DNA of 16,548 nucleotides from an uncultured Solirubrobacter sp. (lineage in GTDB: Bacteria > Actinomycetota > Thermoleophilia > Solirubrobacterales > Solirubrobacteraceae), in NCBI GenBank assembly GCA_937871635.1, contig CALMNS010000497.1, forward strand, positions 1 to 16,548, given 5' to 3'. Position 1 is the stretch's first letter; every line of letters begins with the position of its first letter. This document shows, piece by piece, positions 1 to 6,274 of the stretch. The position numbers and the translations under genes were made by a program. Below the pieces are notes generated by a model. The model had not been told where the DNA came from, did no database searches, and saw only the letters and a program-made list of their open reading frames with translations.

Positions 1-903
1 GAGCCAGGGATGCCGGGTGCGCGAGCGGTCGTCGACGGCGAGCGTGCCCGCCGGGCCGGCCGCGAGGCCGACCGTCTCCAGGCCGAGCCCGCCCGTCTGC
101 GGGCGCCGCCCGGTGGCGACGACGATCTCCTCGGCGCGCCAGCTCCGCTCCCCGGCGTGGAGGACCTTCTCGCCCGCCTCCCCGCGGCTCGCGCGCTCGA
201 TCCGTGCGCCGACCTCGATCCGGATCCCCTCCTCGCGCAGGCGGTCGGTGAGCCGGGCGGCCAGCTCGGGCTCCTCGCGGGCCAGCAGCCGGTCGGCCAG
301 CTCGAGGAGGGTCACCTCGACGCCGAGCCGGCCGAAGCCCTGCGCCATCTCGACCGCGATCGGACCGCCGCCCAGGATCAGCAGCGAGGCGGGCGCCCGC
401 GGGATCTCCCAGACCGACTCGCTCGTCAGGTAGCCGACGTCCGCGAGCCCGTCGACCGGCGGCACCGCCGGCGTCGAGCCCGGGCAGAGGAGGACGCGGC
501 GGGCGTCGAGCACGTCGTCGCCGACGCGGACGCGGTGCGGGCCGTCGAGGCGGGCGGCGGCGCCCACCCGGACGTCGACGCCGAGCGCCTCGAACCGCTC
601 GGGCGCGTCGTCGGTGCTCGCGATCTGCGCCTGGACGCCGCGGATGTGGTCGAACACCCTCCCCGTGTCGATCTCCGGCTCGCCGGCCGGGAGCCCGTAA
701 CGGTCGGCGGTGCGGATGACGTGGGCCGCGCGGCCGGCGGCGAGGAGGGCCTTGGAGGGCACGCAGCCCGTCCACAGGCAGTCGCCGCCGACCCGGTCGC
801 GCTCCACGGCGGCGACCCGGATCGGAAGCGAGGCGGCGAACTCCGCCGCCACGATCCCGGCCGAGCCCATCCCGACGATGACGAGGTCGAAGGGCTCGGG
901 CAT
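1..903 (-). CDS. Pyridine nucleotide-disulfide oxidoreductase, MerA/Lpd-like (partial, C-terminus outside window)
   Basis: This is a flavin-dependent disulfide oxidoreductase of the dihydrolipoamide dehydrogenase/mercuric reductase group. It would use FAD and NAD(P)H to reduce a disulfide or related substrate in the cytoplasm. The 301 residues in the window begin with a dinucleotide-binding motif (GMGSAG, residues 11-16). The redox-active pair follows in GGDCLWTGCVPSKAL (C42 and C47). A second Rossmann motif (GGGPIAVEMAQ) near residue 178 would bind NAD(P)H. The dimerisation domain is cut off by the window edge, so the exact substrate cannot be told; 'mercuric reductase-like' is a family label, not proof of mercury reduction. 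The ATG at 903 lies 7 nt after a minus-strand TAGGCT box (916-911), which suggests a leaderless transcript. The GGAGG in that gap is too close to the ATG to act as a normal Shine-Dalgarno. Confidence 0.9.
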   Translation of the reverse strand, partial: MPEPFDLVIVGMGSAGIVAAEFAASLPIRVAAVERDRVGGDCLWTGCVPSKALLAAGRAAHVIRTADRYGLPAGEPEIDTGRVFDHIRGVQAQIASTDDAPERFEALGVDVRVGAAARLDGPHRVRVGDDVLDARRVLLCPGSTPAVPPVDGLADVGYLTSESVWEIPRAPASLLILGGGPIAVEMAQGFGRLGVEVTLLELADRLLAREEPELAARLTDRLREEGIRIEVGARIERASRGEAGEKVLHAGERSWRAEEIVVATGRRPQTGGLGLETVGLAAGPAGTLAVDDRSRTRHPWL

Positions 904-944
904 GGCCTCCAGCCTACGGGTGGCCGGCCCGTAGGGTGCCCGGC

Positions 945-1364
945 CTAGGGGTGCCCCTGGCTCGCGTCGTCGGCGCCGGTCTCGCCGCGCGGGTCGTCCG
1001 AGCTGCCCTGCCGCCGGGCGGTGGGCGCGGCGGAGGAGAAGCCCGAGTCGTCGCGGATCGTGGCGTCGGAGATCCCGTAATGGGCGTAGACCGCCTCCTC
1101 GAGCTTCGGGTCGACCGCCTCGCCGCTCGGCTCCGGCGCCTCGACGATCATCTCGTGGTCGTAGCGCGCGGTGACCACGCCCTCGCCCAGGTCCGCCTCG
1201 TCGAGCGGGACCAGCACCCGCCGCTCGCCCACCGCGACCGACGCGAACGCGGCCTGGTCGTCGGCCGGGATGAGGTAGACCTCGTCGATCTCGCCGACCT
1301 CCTGCTCGGACGCGTCGAGCAGCGTCAGCCCCCGCAGCTCCGCGGCCTGCTCCTCACTGAACAT
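945..1364 (-). CDS. PRC-barrel domain protein
   Basis: A 139-aa soluble protein. The N-terminal ~75 residues (LRGLTLLDASEQEVGEIDEV, then VAVGERRVLVPL) have the pattern of a PRC-barrel, a small beta-barrel found in photosynthetic reaction-centre H subunits, RimM and many actinobacterial stress proteins. Residues 75-95 (YDHEMIVEAPEP) fit the usual segment after the barrel, and the last ~45 residues are acidic, polar and probably disordered. The start at 1364 has a clear ribosome binding site (AGAGGAGG about 8 nt upstream). It is divergent from the small gene at 1475, so the 110 bp between them should hold two promoters. No partner or substrate can be named from the sequence. Confidence 0.8.
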   Translation of the reverse strand: MFSEEQAAELRGLTLLDASEQEVGEIDEVYLIPADDQAAFASVAVGERRVLVPLDEADLGEGVVTARYDHEMIVEAPEPSGEAVDPKLEEAVYAHYGISDATIRDDSGFSSAAPTARRQGSSDDPRGETGADDASQGHP

Positions 1365-1474
1365 GCGTCGTCCTCCTCTGGGTCAGGGTCACTCCCGGGA
1401 CGCCTACCGCTGGGTCCGGGAGGGGAAACCCGCGCGGGCGCGGATCCGTCCGACGGCTCGCCTACCGTGCCCGC

Positions 1475-1930
1475 ATGCCACTGTGCTTCATCGAGCCGCA
1501 GGACGCCATCCGCGTGATGGTGGAGTCGGTCGGGCGCGAGGCGCGGCGTCAGTTACTGGGGGAGCTCGTCCGCGCGTGGGTGGACGAGATCCCGGAGGGC
1601 GAGCTCGCGTCCCACTACGCCAAGGCGGTCGACGACCTCGACGAGCACGACCTGTCGATGCTCGCCGCCTGGCACGCCTCGCTCGAGGTCGGCCATCCCG
1701 TGGCCAACAAGGAGTTCCTGGTCAACGCGTTCCCGGCGCTGGGCGAGAACCGGCGCGAGGCGCTGCGGATCGCGGCGGGCTTCCGCGGCGAGGAGGCCTT
1801 CGAGGCGGGCTGCGCCGAGGAGCAGACGCTCGAGATGGTGCTGCCCTGGCTCTCGCGCGGCCGGTGCGAGGAGCTCGCGGTCGAGTGCCTGGAGCTCTAC
1901 TGCTGGGACCGGCTGGGGTCGGAGAACTGA
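1475..1930 (+). CDS. Conserved-looking hypothetical protein, acidic, 151 aa
   Basis: I do not recognise this family. The predicted protein is acidic, rich in alpha-helix-forming residues, and has a balanced composition (W, F, Y, H, C and N all present), unlike the Arg/Pro/Ala-rich antisense frames that overlap it. No signal peptide or membrane segment is visible. Two cysteines (in EAGCAEE and RGRCEEL) and a third near the end (LYCWDRL) could bind metal, but no standard motif is evident. A TACCGT box at 1463-1468 ends 6 nt before the ATG, the spacing expected of a leaderless actinobacterial promoter, and there is no clear Shine-Dalgarno. It stands alone, divergent from the PRC-barrel gene and convergent with the methyltransferase gene. 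Confidence 0.6.
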   Translation: MPLCFIEPQDAIRVMVESVGREARRQLLGELVRAWVDEIPEGELASHYAKAVDDLDEHDLSMLAAWHASLEVGHPVANKEFLVNAFPALGENRREALRIAAGFRGEEAFEAGCAEEQTLEMVLPWLSRGRCEELAVECLELYCWDRLGSEN

Positions 1931-2007
1931 TAGCTAGCGGTCGCTGGGCGACCGCTGCTGATCACAAACGGCGGGTTCCGGACACGGTTGCCTCGCGTTC
2001 GCCGCTT

Positions 2008-2026
2008 AGCGCTGGAGAGCGCTTTT
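2008..2026 (+). terminator. Possible hairpin terminator between convergent genes
   Basis: Two AGCGCT arms (2008-2013 and 2018-2023) separated by GGAG form a 6-bp stem, and the second arm runs into TTTT. It lies 78 nt after the stop of the 151-aa gene, in the non-coding gap before the convergent methyltransferase stop. AGCGCT is self-complementary, so the hairpin works in both directions, though only the plus strand has the T-run. It is short, so the call is moderate. Confidence 0.4.
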
Positions 2027-2071
2027 CGGGGGGAAGGACCCCGGGCAACCGGGCGGAGCCGGAGCCGATTC

Positions 2072-2869
2072 CTACCCAGCTGGTGTTGCCTCAGGGTTCT
2101 CGCCACGCTCCGCGCGGAGGACGAGATAGGGACTTGTCACCCGCATCTCGCCCGGATCCGTGCTCGCGGCCGTGAGGATGGTGGTGATCTCGTCGGTCAG
2201 GGCGCTCATGCGGTCGGTCGGGAGCCGCGCCGCGGTCGAGCGCCAGGCGGGATGGTGCTCGAGCTGCTCCTGAACCCACGCGGCAGGGGAGGCGGCGCGG
2301 AACTCGAGGCCGTGTTCCTGGGCGGTCAGCGACGAGGAGCCGAACAGGCCCGCCACCGTGTCCGCCTCGCCCCAGTCGATCGGGTCGGCCTCCGGCGGTT
2401 GGTCGTCGCGTGCGGCCTGGATCGCCCGGCGGGTGGCTCGCAGGACCTCGGCGAGCGGTCCGCGGCCGACCCAGCTCGTGACGATGATCACTCCGCCCGG
2501 GCGCACGACCCGCTCGAGCTCCGCGGCGGCCCGCGCCGCGTCGGGGGCGAAGATGACGCCGAAGACCGACACGGCCGCATCGAACGCATCGTCCTCGAAC
2601 GGGAGAGCCATCGCGTCGCCGACCACCCAGTCCGCGTGGACGCCGGCCGCTTGCGCGCGCTCGGCGGCCACGGACACGAGGCGAGGAGCGGCGTCGAGCC
2701 CGGTGACTCGCGCGCCCCGCGCGGCAGCTGCCAGGGCCGCGTTGCCGGTGCCGCAGGCGACGTCCAGGATGCGCTGGCCGGCCGTGACGCCGGCGACCTC
2801 CACGACGAGCTCCGACACCGGTGCGAGCGCGGCCGCGGTGAGCTCGTAGGTCCCGTCGCCCCAGTCCAT
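2072..2869 (-). CDS. Class I SAM-dependent methyltransferase
   Basis: A 265-aa cytoplasmic methyltransferase of the UbiE/COQ5-like (Methyltransf_11/25) type that transfers a methyl group from S-adenosylmethionine to an unknown small molecule. Motif I is clear at residues 34-42 (ILDVACGTG), followed by the acidic residue that binds the SAM ribose (GLDAAPR, D59). Motif II/III (GDAMALPFEDDAFDAAVSVFG) spans about 88-108, and a post-motif RVVRPGGVIIVTSW follows. The open frame runs on upstream to 3676, but that part is an Arg/Ala-rich antiparallel shadow of the next gene. The ATG at 2869 is chosen because it begins the family's usual N-terminus and overlaps the upstream stop by one base (TGATG), a sign of translational coupling. 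It is the last gene of the fxsA operon. Confidence 0.88.
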   Translation of the reverse strand: MDWGDGTYELTAAALAPVSELVVEVAGVTAGQRILDVACGTGNAALAAAARGARVTGLDAAPRLVSVAAERAQAAGVHADWVVGDAMALPFEDDAFDAAVSVFGVIFAPDAARAAAELERVVRPGGVIIVTSWVGRGPLAEVLRATRRAIQAARDDQPPEADPIDWGEADTVAGLFGSSSLTAQEHGLEFRAASPAAWVQEQLEHHPAWRSTAARLPTDRMSALTDEITTILTAASTDPGEMRVTSPYLVLRAERGENPEATPAG

Positions 2870-3744
2870 CAGCCGGCTCGGCGCAGCACGTCGTAGCGCC
2901 CGACGCCGACGCCGCCCTCCATCGTCCAGCGCATGAACGCGCAGTCGAGTCGCAGCTGCCCGAGCTCGAGCGAGGAGCCGCACAGCAGCGTCCCCGCGGC
3001 ACGGTGAGGGTGGGTGCCCTCCGCCTCGTCCACCCAGAGCTCGAGCCCCACGCGGCGCTGGCGGCCCTCGCCGTCGTAGGTGGTCGAGACCCGGGGGTCG
3101 GCCAGCTCGATCGTCCCGTCGCCGGTGAGCAGCGCGCCCCAGCGCTCGTCGCCGTCGTGGCCCTTGCCGCCGGCGGCGCGGGCGGAGGTGAGCGCGACGC
3201 CGTGATCGTCGTCGAGCCAGGCCGAGACGGTGTGCACGGCCCCGAGCCGCCGCCAGTCCGGCAGCCCCCACCCGTGCCCGCGCTGCCCCGCGCCCGTCAC
3301 CGTCCGCACCTCTCCGCCCGCCAGGGTGACCTGGCCGGTGACGCGGCAGAGCTGCTCGTAGCCGGCCATCCCGCCCACGGGGGCGTGGCCCGCGGGCGGT
3401 GAGGCCGCCTCGAAGGTGAGGGCCCAGCCGTGGGTCTCGCCCGCCATCCGGACGCTCCAGCGCTCGAGGGGCGCGTCCACCGAGGCGCCGAGACCGGGCA
3501 GGGCGAGCGCCGCCCAGGCTGCGTCGGGGGCGACCTCGACGTCGCCCTCGGCGATCGCCGCGACCGGCTCCCGCTCCGAGAAGAGCACCGCGAGCGCCGA
3601 GCCCCGGCGCTCGGGACCCTCGCCGGAGAGCCCCAGCCGCGCGAGCCCGTAGAGCCCGGCGGTCACGTCCGCCCACGAGAAGGTCACCGCGTCGGTCTCG
3701 TCACCGCGCCCCTGCACCGTCTCCAGCTCGGGGCCGACGATCAT
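2869..3744 (-). CDS. Lipocalin/CrtC-like hypothetical protein
   Basis: A 291-aa protein without signal peptide or membrane segments. Alternating short hydrophobic strands suggest a mostly beta fold. The segment at residues 150-164 (TGAGQRGHGWGLPDW) resembles the 'G.G.R.H.WG.RDW' signature of hydroxyneurosporene synthase/CrtC- and AttH-like double-lipocalin proteins, here with variations. Such proteins often act on or bind lipophilic molecules, so a hydrophobic ligand is possible; this rests on one motif. The ATG at 3744 overlaps the fxsA stop (ATGA), and its own stop overlaps the methyltransferase start, so all three genes are probably made together. The frame stays open to 4107 in the antisense of fxsA; I reject that extension. 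Confidence 0.6.
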   Translation of the reverse strand: MIVGPELETVQGRGDETDAVTFSWADVTAGLYGLARLGLSGEGPERRGSALAVLFSEREPVAAIAEGDVEVAPDAAWAALALPGLGASVDAPLERWSVRMAGETHGWALTFEAASPPAGHAPVGGMAGYEQLCRVTGQVTLAGGEVRTVTGAGQRGHGWGLPDWRRLGAVHTVSAWLDDDHGVALTSARAAGGKGHDGDERWGALLTGDGTIELADPRVSTTYDGEGRQRRVGLELWVDEAEGTHPHRAAGTLLCGSSLELGQLRLDCAFMRWTMEGGVGVGRYDVLRRAG

Positions 3745-4193
3745 CGCTCGAAGCGCCGCTCGGGGACCTCGTGGGCGGTCGCGTCGACCACGTCTGAGGC
3801 CGGCCGGGACGCGCCGCGCGCCATCTCGTCCACCATGCGCAGGGCGAAGCGGCGGACGAGCAGCCGGCGCACGACCGCCCGGGTCGGCGGCAGGAGCAGA
3901 AGGAGGCCGAGCAGGTCGGTGAGGAAGCCCGGGGTGAGCAGGCACGCGCCGCCGAAGATCACGAGGCCGCCGTCGAGCACCTCGGTGGCCGGGACCCGGC
4001 CGCTCTGGAGCGCCTGGTTGAAGCGACGCCAGACCGTCCGGCCCTGGGTGCGCATGAGCAGCGAGCCGAGCACCGAGTCCGCGATCAGGATCGCGACGGT
4101 CCACCACACCCCGACGGCCTGCCCCACCTGGATGATGATCGCCAGCTCGGCGATCGGGACCAGCACGAACAGGAGGATCAGCAGCGGGAGCAT
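3741..4193 (-). CDS. fxsA: FxsA family membrane protein
   Basis: A 150-aa inner membrane protein of the FxsA family (named for suppression of F-plasmid exclusion of phage T7 in E. coli). The N-terminus (PLLILLFVLVPIAELAIIIQVG) and the following stretch (VWWTVAILIADSVLGSLLMRTQG) give the two typical membrane segments with the conserved E in IAELAI. Residues 73-100 (LDGGLVIFGGACLLTPGFLTDLLGLLLLLPPTR) match the family hallmark of a glycine-rich hydrophobic region ending in LLPPTR. The C-terminal ~45 residues are polar and cytoplasmic. The ATG is preceded by GGAGGGCGGG. It heads an operon with the CrtC-like protein and methyltransferase (ATGA overlap). Confidence 0.9.
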   Translation of the reverse strand: MLPLLILLFVLVPIAELAIIIQVGQAVGVWWTVAILIADSVLGSLLMRTQGRTVWRRFNQALQSGRVPATEVLDGGLVIFGGACLLTPGFLTDLLGLLLLLPPTRAVVRRLLVRRFALRMVDEMARGASRPASDVVDATAHEVPERRFER

Positions 4194-4268
4194 CCCGCCC
4201 TCCAGGCTAGTGGCCCGGTCCTTCCGGACGGAACCACCAAATGACGGCCCGCCGCTCGCGGGCCGGAC

Positions 4269-4610
4269 CTACGCGGGAGCGGGCTCGACCGCCACGGCCG
4301 GCATGCGGTGCAGGCCGACGAGCTCGATCAGCGTGCGGATCTGCGGCTGCGGGCCGCGCACCCAGAGCCGCCGGCCCTGCGCGCGCAGGCGCTGGGCGAG
4401 CACGGCGAGGTCCACCATCAGCGACGAGTCGGCGAAGCGCAGGTCGGTCAGATCCACGCTCACGTCGGCCGTCGCGCACAGCGCGCAGGACAGCGGACGG
4501 CGGCGCAGACCAGAGGTCGTCCGGTCCTCGTCGCCGGCGACGATGAGGACCGCGGCGTGTGCGTCGAAGGTGACGATGGCCCGCACCGTACCCATTCGTC
4601 CAGAGGCCAC
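4269..4610 (-). CDS. STAS-domain protein (anti-anti-sigma factor-like)
   Basis: A 113-aa single-domain protein. Residues ~50-100 (VDLTDLRFADSSLMVDLAVLAQR then GRRLWVRGPQPQIRTLIEL) show the STAS pattern: a beta-strand, then a D-S/S phosphorylation loop (ADSSL), an amphipathic helix and another strand. Proteins of this kind bind kinase/anti-sigma factors and release a sigma factor when unphosphorylated. No kinase partner lies next to it, so its partner must be elsewhere or it has a different role. The start may be GTG at 4610 or ATG at 4595; the latter would put the start inside an inverted repeat (4591-4621). The gene is divergent from the DUF59 gene. Confidence 0.75.
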   Translation of the reverse strand: MASGRMGTVRAIVTFDAHAAVLIVAGDEDRTTSGLRRRPLSCALCATADVSVDLTDLRFADSSLMVDLAVLAQRLRAQGRRLWVRGPQPQIRTLIELVGLHRMPAVAVEPAPA

Positions 4611-4621
4611 GCACGAATGGG
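4591..4621. promoter_or_regulatory. Inverted repeat in divergent STAS/DUF59 promoter region
   Basis: CCCATTCGT (4591-4599) and ACGAATGGG (4613-4621) form a perfect 9-bp inverted repeat, with arm centres 22 bp apart (about two helical turns). It lies just upstream of the plus-strand TAGAAT box and overlaps the start of the STAS gene. It looks like an operator for a dimeric regulator; the binding protein is unknown. Confidence 0.45.
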
Positions 4622-4624
4622 GAC

Positions 4625-4630
4625 TAGAAT
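4625..4630 (+). promoter_or_regulatory. -10 box for leaderless DUF59 transcript
   Basis: TAGAAT ends exactly 6 nt before the second ATG (4637) of the DUF59 gene and 3 nt before the first (4634). The spacing suggests transcription starts at or near the start codon, and favours 4637 as the true start. Confidence 0.45.
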
Positions 4631-4633
4631 CGG

Positions 4634-4933
4634 ATGATGCCTTCTGAGGAAGCCGTCCTGGACGCGCTGACGAACGTCATCGATCCCGAGCTGGGGCTCG
4701 ACTTCGTCGAGCTCGGACTCGTCTACGGCGTCGAGGTGGAAGGCGGCAAGGTCGACATCACCTTCACGCTGACGACCCCCGCCTGCCCGATCGGTCCGCA
4801 GGTCTCCGAGCAGATGATCGAGTTCGTCGGCGAGCTCGACGACGTCGAGGAGGTCAACCCGAACATGGTCTTCACGCCGCCCTGGTCCCCGGAGAAGATG
4901 TCCGAGGACGCGAAGTTCGCGCTGGGGTACTAG
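4634..4933 (+). CDS. MIP18/DUF59 family metal-sulfur cluster assembly protein (island target gene)
   Basis: A 99-aa protein of the MIP18 (DUF59) family, related to SufT and PaaD, which help mature iron-sulfur proteins in the cytosol. The family pattern is complete: ALTNVIDPELGLDFVELGLVYGV at the N-terminus, a beta-strand region, then TLTTPACPIG with the conserved cysteine (C51), and the closing FTPPWSPEKMSEDAKFALG. The gene is full length. Its final 14 codons lie within or beside a 38-bp sequence repeated at 15532-15569, so the 3' end, including the TAG stop, was probably supplied by the integrated island; the protein end is unchanged. The start is ATG 4634 or, from -10 spacing, ATG 4637. Confidence 0.9.
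   Translation: MMPSEEAVLDALTNVIDPELGLDFVELGLVYGVEVEGGKVDITFTLTTPACPIGPQVSEQMIEFVGELDDVEEVNPNMVFTPPWSPEKMSEDAKFALGY
4889..4926 (+). repeat. Attachment site attL (38-bp direct repeat, copy 1)
   Basis: It is identical over 38 bp to 15532-15569. It begins at the codon for P86 of the DUF59 protein and ends in the penultimate glycine codon. Just beyond it the two copies differ only at synonymous positions (GGG/GGC, stop TAG/TGA), so either copy completes the protein. This is how integrases that target gene ends keep the host gene intact. Confidence 0.88.
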
Positions 4934-4944
4934 AGGTCGCCGAA

Positions 4945-4962
4945 TTCGCTCCACAGAGCGAA
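4945..4962 (+). terminator. Hairpin just after the DUF59 gene, supplied by the island
   Basis: TTCGCTC (4945-4951) and GAGCGAA (4956-4962) form a perfect 7-bp stem with a CACA loop, 11 nt after the DUF59 stop. There is no T-run, which is common for actinobacterial terminators. It may replace the original terminator, now 10.6 kb away. It could also be part of the attP region. Confidence 0.45.
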
Positions 4963-5011
4963 ATCGGACCCGGTAGGTCGGACGACTGTTCCGCTCACCT
5001 AGCGCCGAATA

Positions 5012-5029
5012 TGTCACAAGCGTGTCACA
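5012..5029 (+). repeat. Paired TGTCACA repeats, putative left integrase arm site
   Basis: TGTCACA occurs at 5012-5018 and 5023-5029, an 11-bp period, beginning 85 bp inside the left 38-bp core. An equally spaced pair in the same orientation sits at 15434-15451 near the right end. The first copy is also 18 bp upstream of a TAGTGT box (5037-5042), so integrase binding here might repress its own gene. Confidence 0.6.
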
Positions 5030-5123
5030 GCATCTGTAGTGTTCCCGGGACACGGATGCCCTATCAACGTGCCCGAGAGCCGACCGGCGTGGTGCTTCGC
5101 GTTGAGCGCAAGCGAGGCGATCA

Positions 5124-6233
5124 GTGGACGTCAAGTACCGCCTGCCTGACGGTCGCCAGGTCCAGAGGCGCCTAGGTCCGGCCTGGACCGAACGAGGTCG
5201 ACCGCCCACCGGGTACTTCACGAAGCGCACCGCCCAGGCGGCCCTGCGCGAGATCCTCGACGAGGCCCGGAAGGGCACGCTCGCGGGCATGGTGCGCACC
5301 GGTGCGACGTTCTCCGAAGCGTGCGACGAGTACCTGCGGTGGATCGAGCACGACCGCCAGCGCAAGCACTCGACGCTGCTCGACTACCGCTCGGCGATCG
5401 ACACCCACCTGCGCCCGGCGTTCGGGACGTGGGCGCTCGAGGCGATCACGACGCGCGACGTCGAGCTGTGGCGGGACGAGATGCGCGCGACGCGCGTCCG
5501 GTCCAACCGGACGATGCAGAAGCTCCTGACCGTCTTCCACGGCGTGATGGAGCGCGCGCGGCACCACTACGTCCTGCCGACCAATCCCGTCTCCGACGTC
5601 GAACGGCCGAGGCCGGCGTCCCGGCTCGAGATCGACGTCCTCTCGCCCGAGGAAGTGCTGCAGCTCGTCGACGCTGCGGCGTCTGAGCAGGACGCCGCGC
5701 TCTTCCTCACCGCTGCGTTCACCGGCCTGCGCCAAGGCGAGCTGCTCGCCCTCCGCTGGCAGGACGTCGACTTCGCCGGAGCCACGGTCCGGGTGCTGCG
5801 CGCCTATACGCACGAGCGGTTGACGACACCGAAGAGCGGCAAGTCGCGCGCCGTTCCGCTTGCGCCCGAGGTGGCCGCCCGCTTGCGCGCGCTGCACGCT
5901 GCGCAGGGCGACCCCGATCCGTCAGCGCTCGTGTTCCCCGGACCCCACGGCGACTTCATGGTGGCCCGCTTGCTCGCGCGTCGCTATCTCGTCGCGCTCG
6001 AGCAGGCTGGCCTGCGTCGCCTTCGCTTCCATGATCTGCGCCATACCTTCGGCACCCGCATGGTCGGCCACGTCGATCTGCTCGAGCTGCGCGAGATGAT
6101 GGGTCACGGCTCCATCACCACGACCGAGCGCTACCTGCACTACAAGCCGCGACAGGAGCTCGCGGCGAAGGTGGCTGCGGCGTTCGGCACCGCGGGGTCG
6201 TCGAGCGAGCGTTCGGTGGCGGTGCGACGATAG
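5124..6233 (+). CDS. Tyrosine recombinase/integrase of the island (N-terminus possibly frameshifted)
   Basis: A 369-aa site-specific recombinase that would insert and excise the island at the DUF59 end. Residues 1-50 are an arm-type DNA-binding domain (VKYRLPDGRQVQRRL...GYFTKRTAQAALREIL). Residues 60-155 are the SAM-like core-binding domain and 172-355 the catalytic domain. Catalytic residues are all present: R203 (TGLRQGEL), K237 (TPKSGK), H303 and R306 (HDLRHTF), H328 (MGHGS) and the nucleophile Y337 (ERYLHY). The uninterrupted frame starts at GTG 5124 with no convincing ribosome site. The typical beginning of such proteins (VLRVERKRGDQW) is instead encoded in another frame from ATG 5056 to TGG 5127, so one base seems to be missing near 5125-5127. 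The N-terminal arm-binding domain may therefore be incomplete. Confidence 0.92.
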   Translation: MDVKYRLPDGRQVQRRLGPAWTERGRPPTGYFTKRTAQAALREILDEARKGTLAGMVRTGATFSEACDEYLRWIEHDRQRKHSTLLDYRSAIDTHLRPAFGTWALEAITTRDVELWRDEMRATRVRSNRTMQKLLTVFHGVMERARHHYVLPTNPVSDVERPRPASRLEIDVLSPEEVLQLVDAAASEQDAALFLTAAFTGLRQGELLALRWQDVDFAGATVRVLRAYTHERLTTPKSGKSRAVPLAPEVAARLRALHAAQGDPDPSALVFPGPHGDFMVARLLARRYLVALEQAGLRRLRFHDLRHTFGTRMVGHVDLLELREMMGHGSITTTERYLHYKPRQELAAKVAAAFGTAGSSSERSVAVRR

Positions 6234-6241
6234 GAGACACG

Positions 6242-6274
6242 ATGGACAACGCGAACACCGCATCAGGGAGATGA
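6242..6274 (+). CDS. 10-codon leader ORF upstream of the 295-aa gene
   Basis: A short ORF (MDNANTASGR) begins 8 nt after the integrase stop, with a good ribosome binding site (AGGAG, 6 nt spacing). Its TGA overlaps the ATG of the next gene (ATGA). The main ATG itself has GGGAG immediately adjacent, too close for efficient initiation. The leader may therefore load ribosomes for the downstream gene by coupling. It could also mark a frameshift in the true N-terminus of that gene. Confidence 0.4.
   Translation: MDNANTASGR

Noticed and set aside
1990..2080. Possible glycine-riboswitch-like sequence (GCGCTGGAGAG then GGGCAA)
   Set aside because: The order and spacing of conserved blocks do not fit, and the site lies between convergent gene ends with no gene downstream to control.
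2870..3676. Upstream extension of the methyltransferase frame to 534 aa
   Set aside because: The extra part lies over the CrtC-like gene in another frame and is Arg/Ala/Gly-rich without domains; the inner ATG at 2869 fits the family and overlaps the previous stop.
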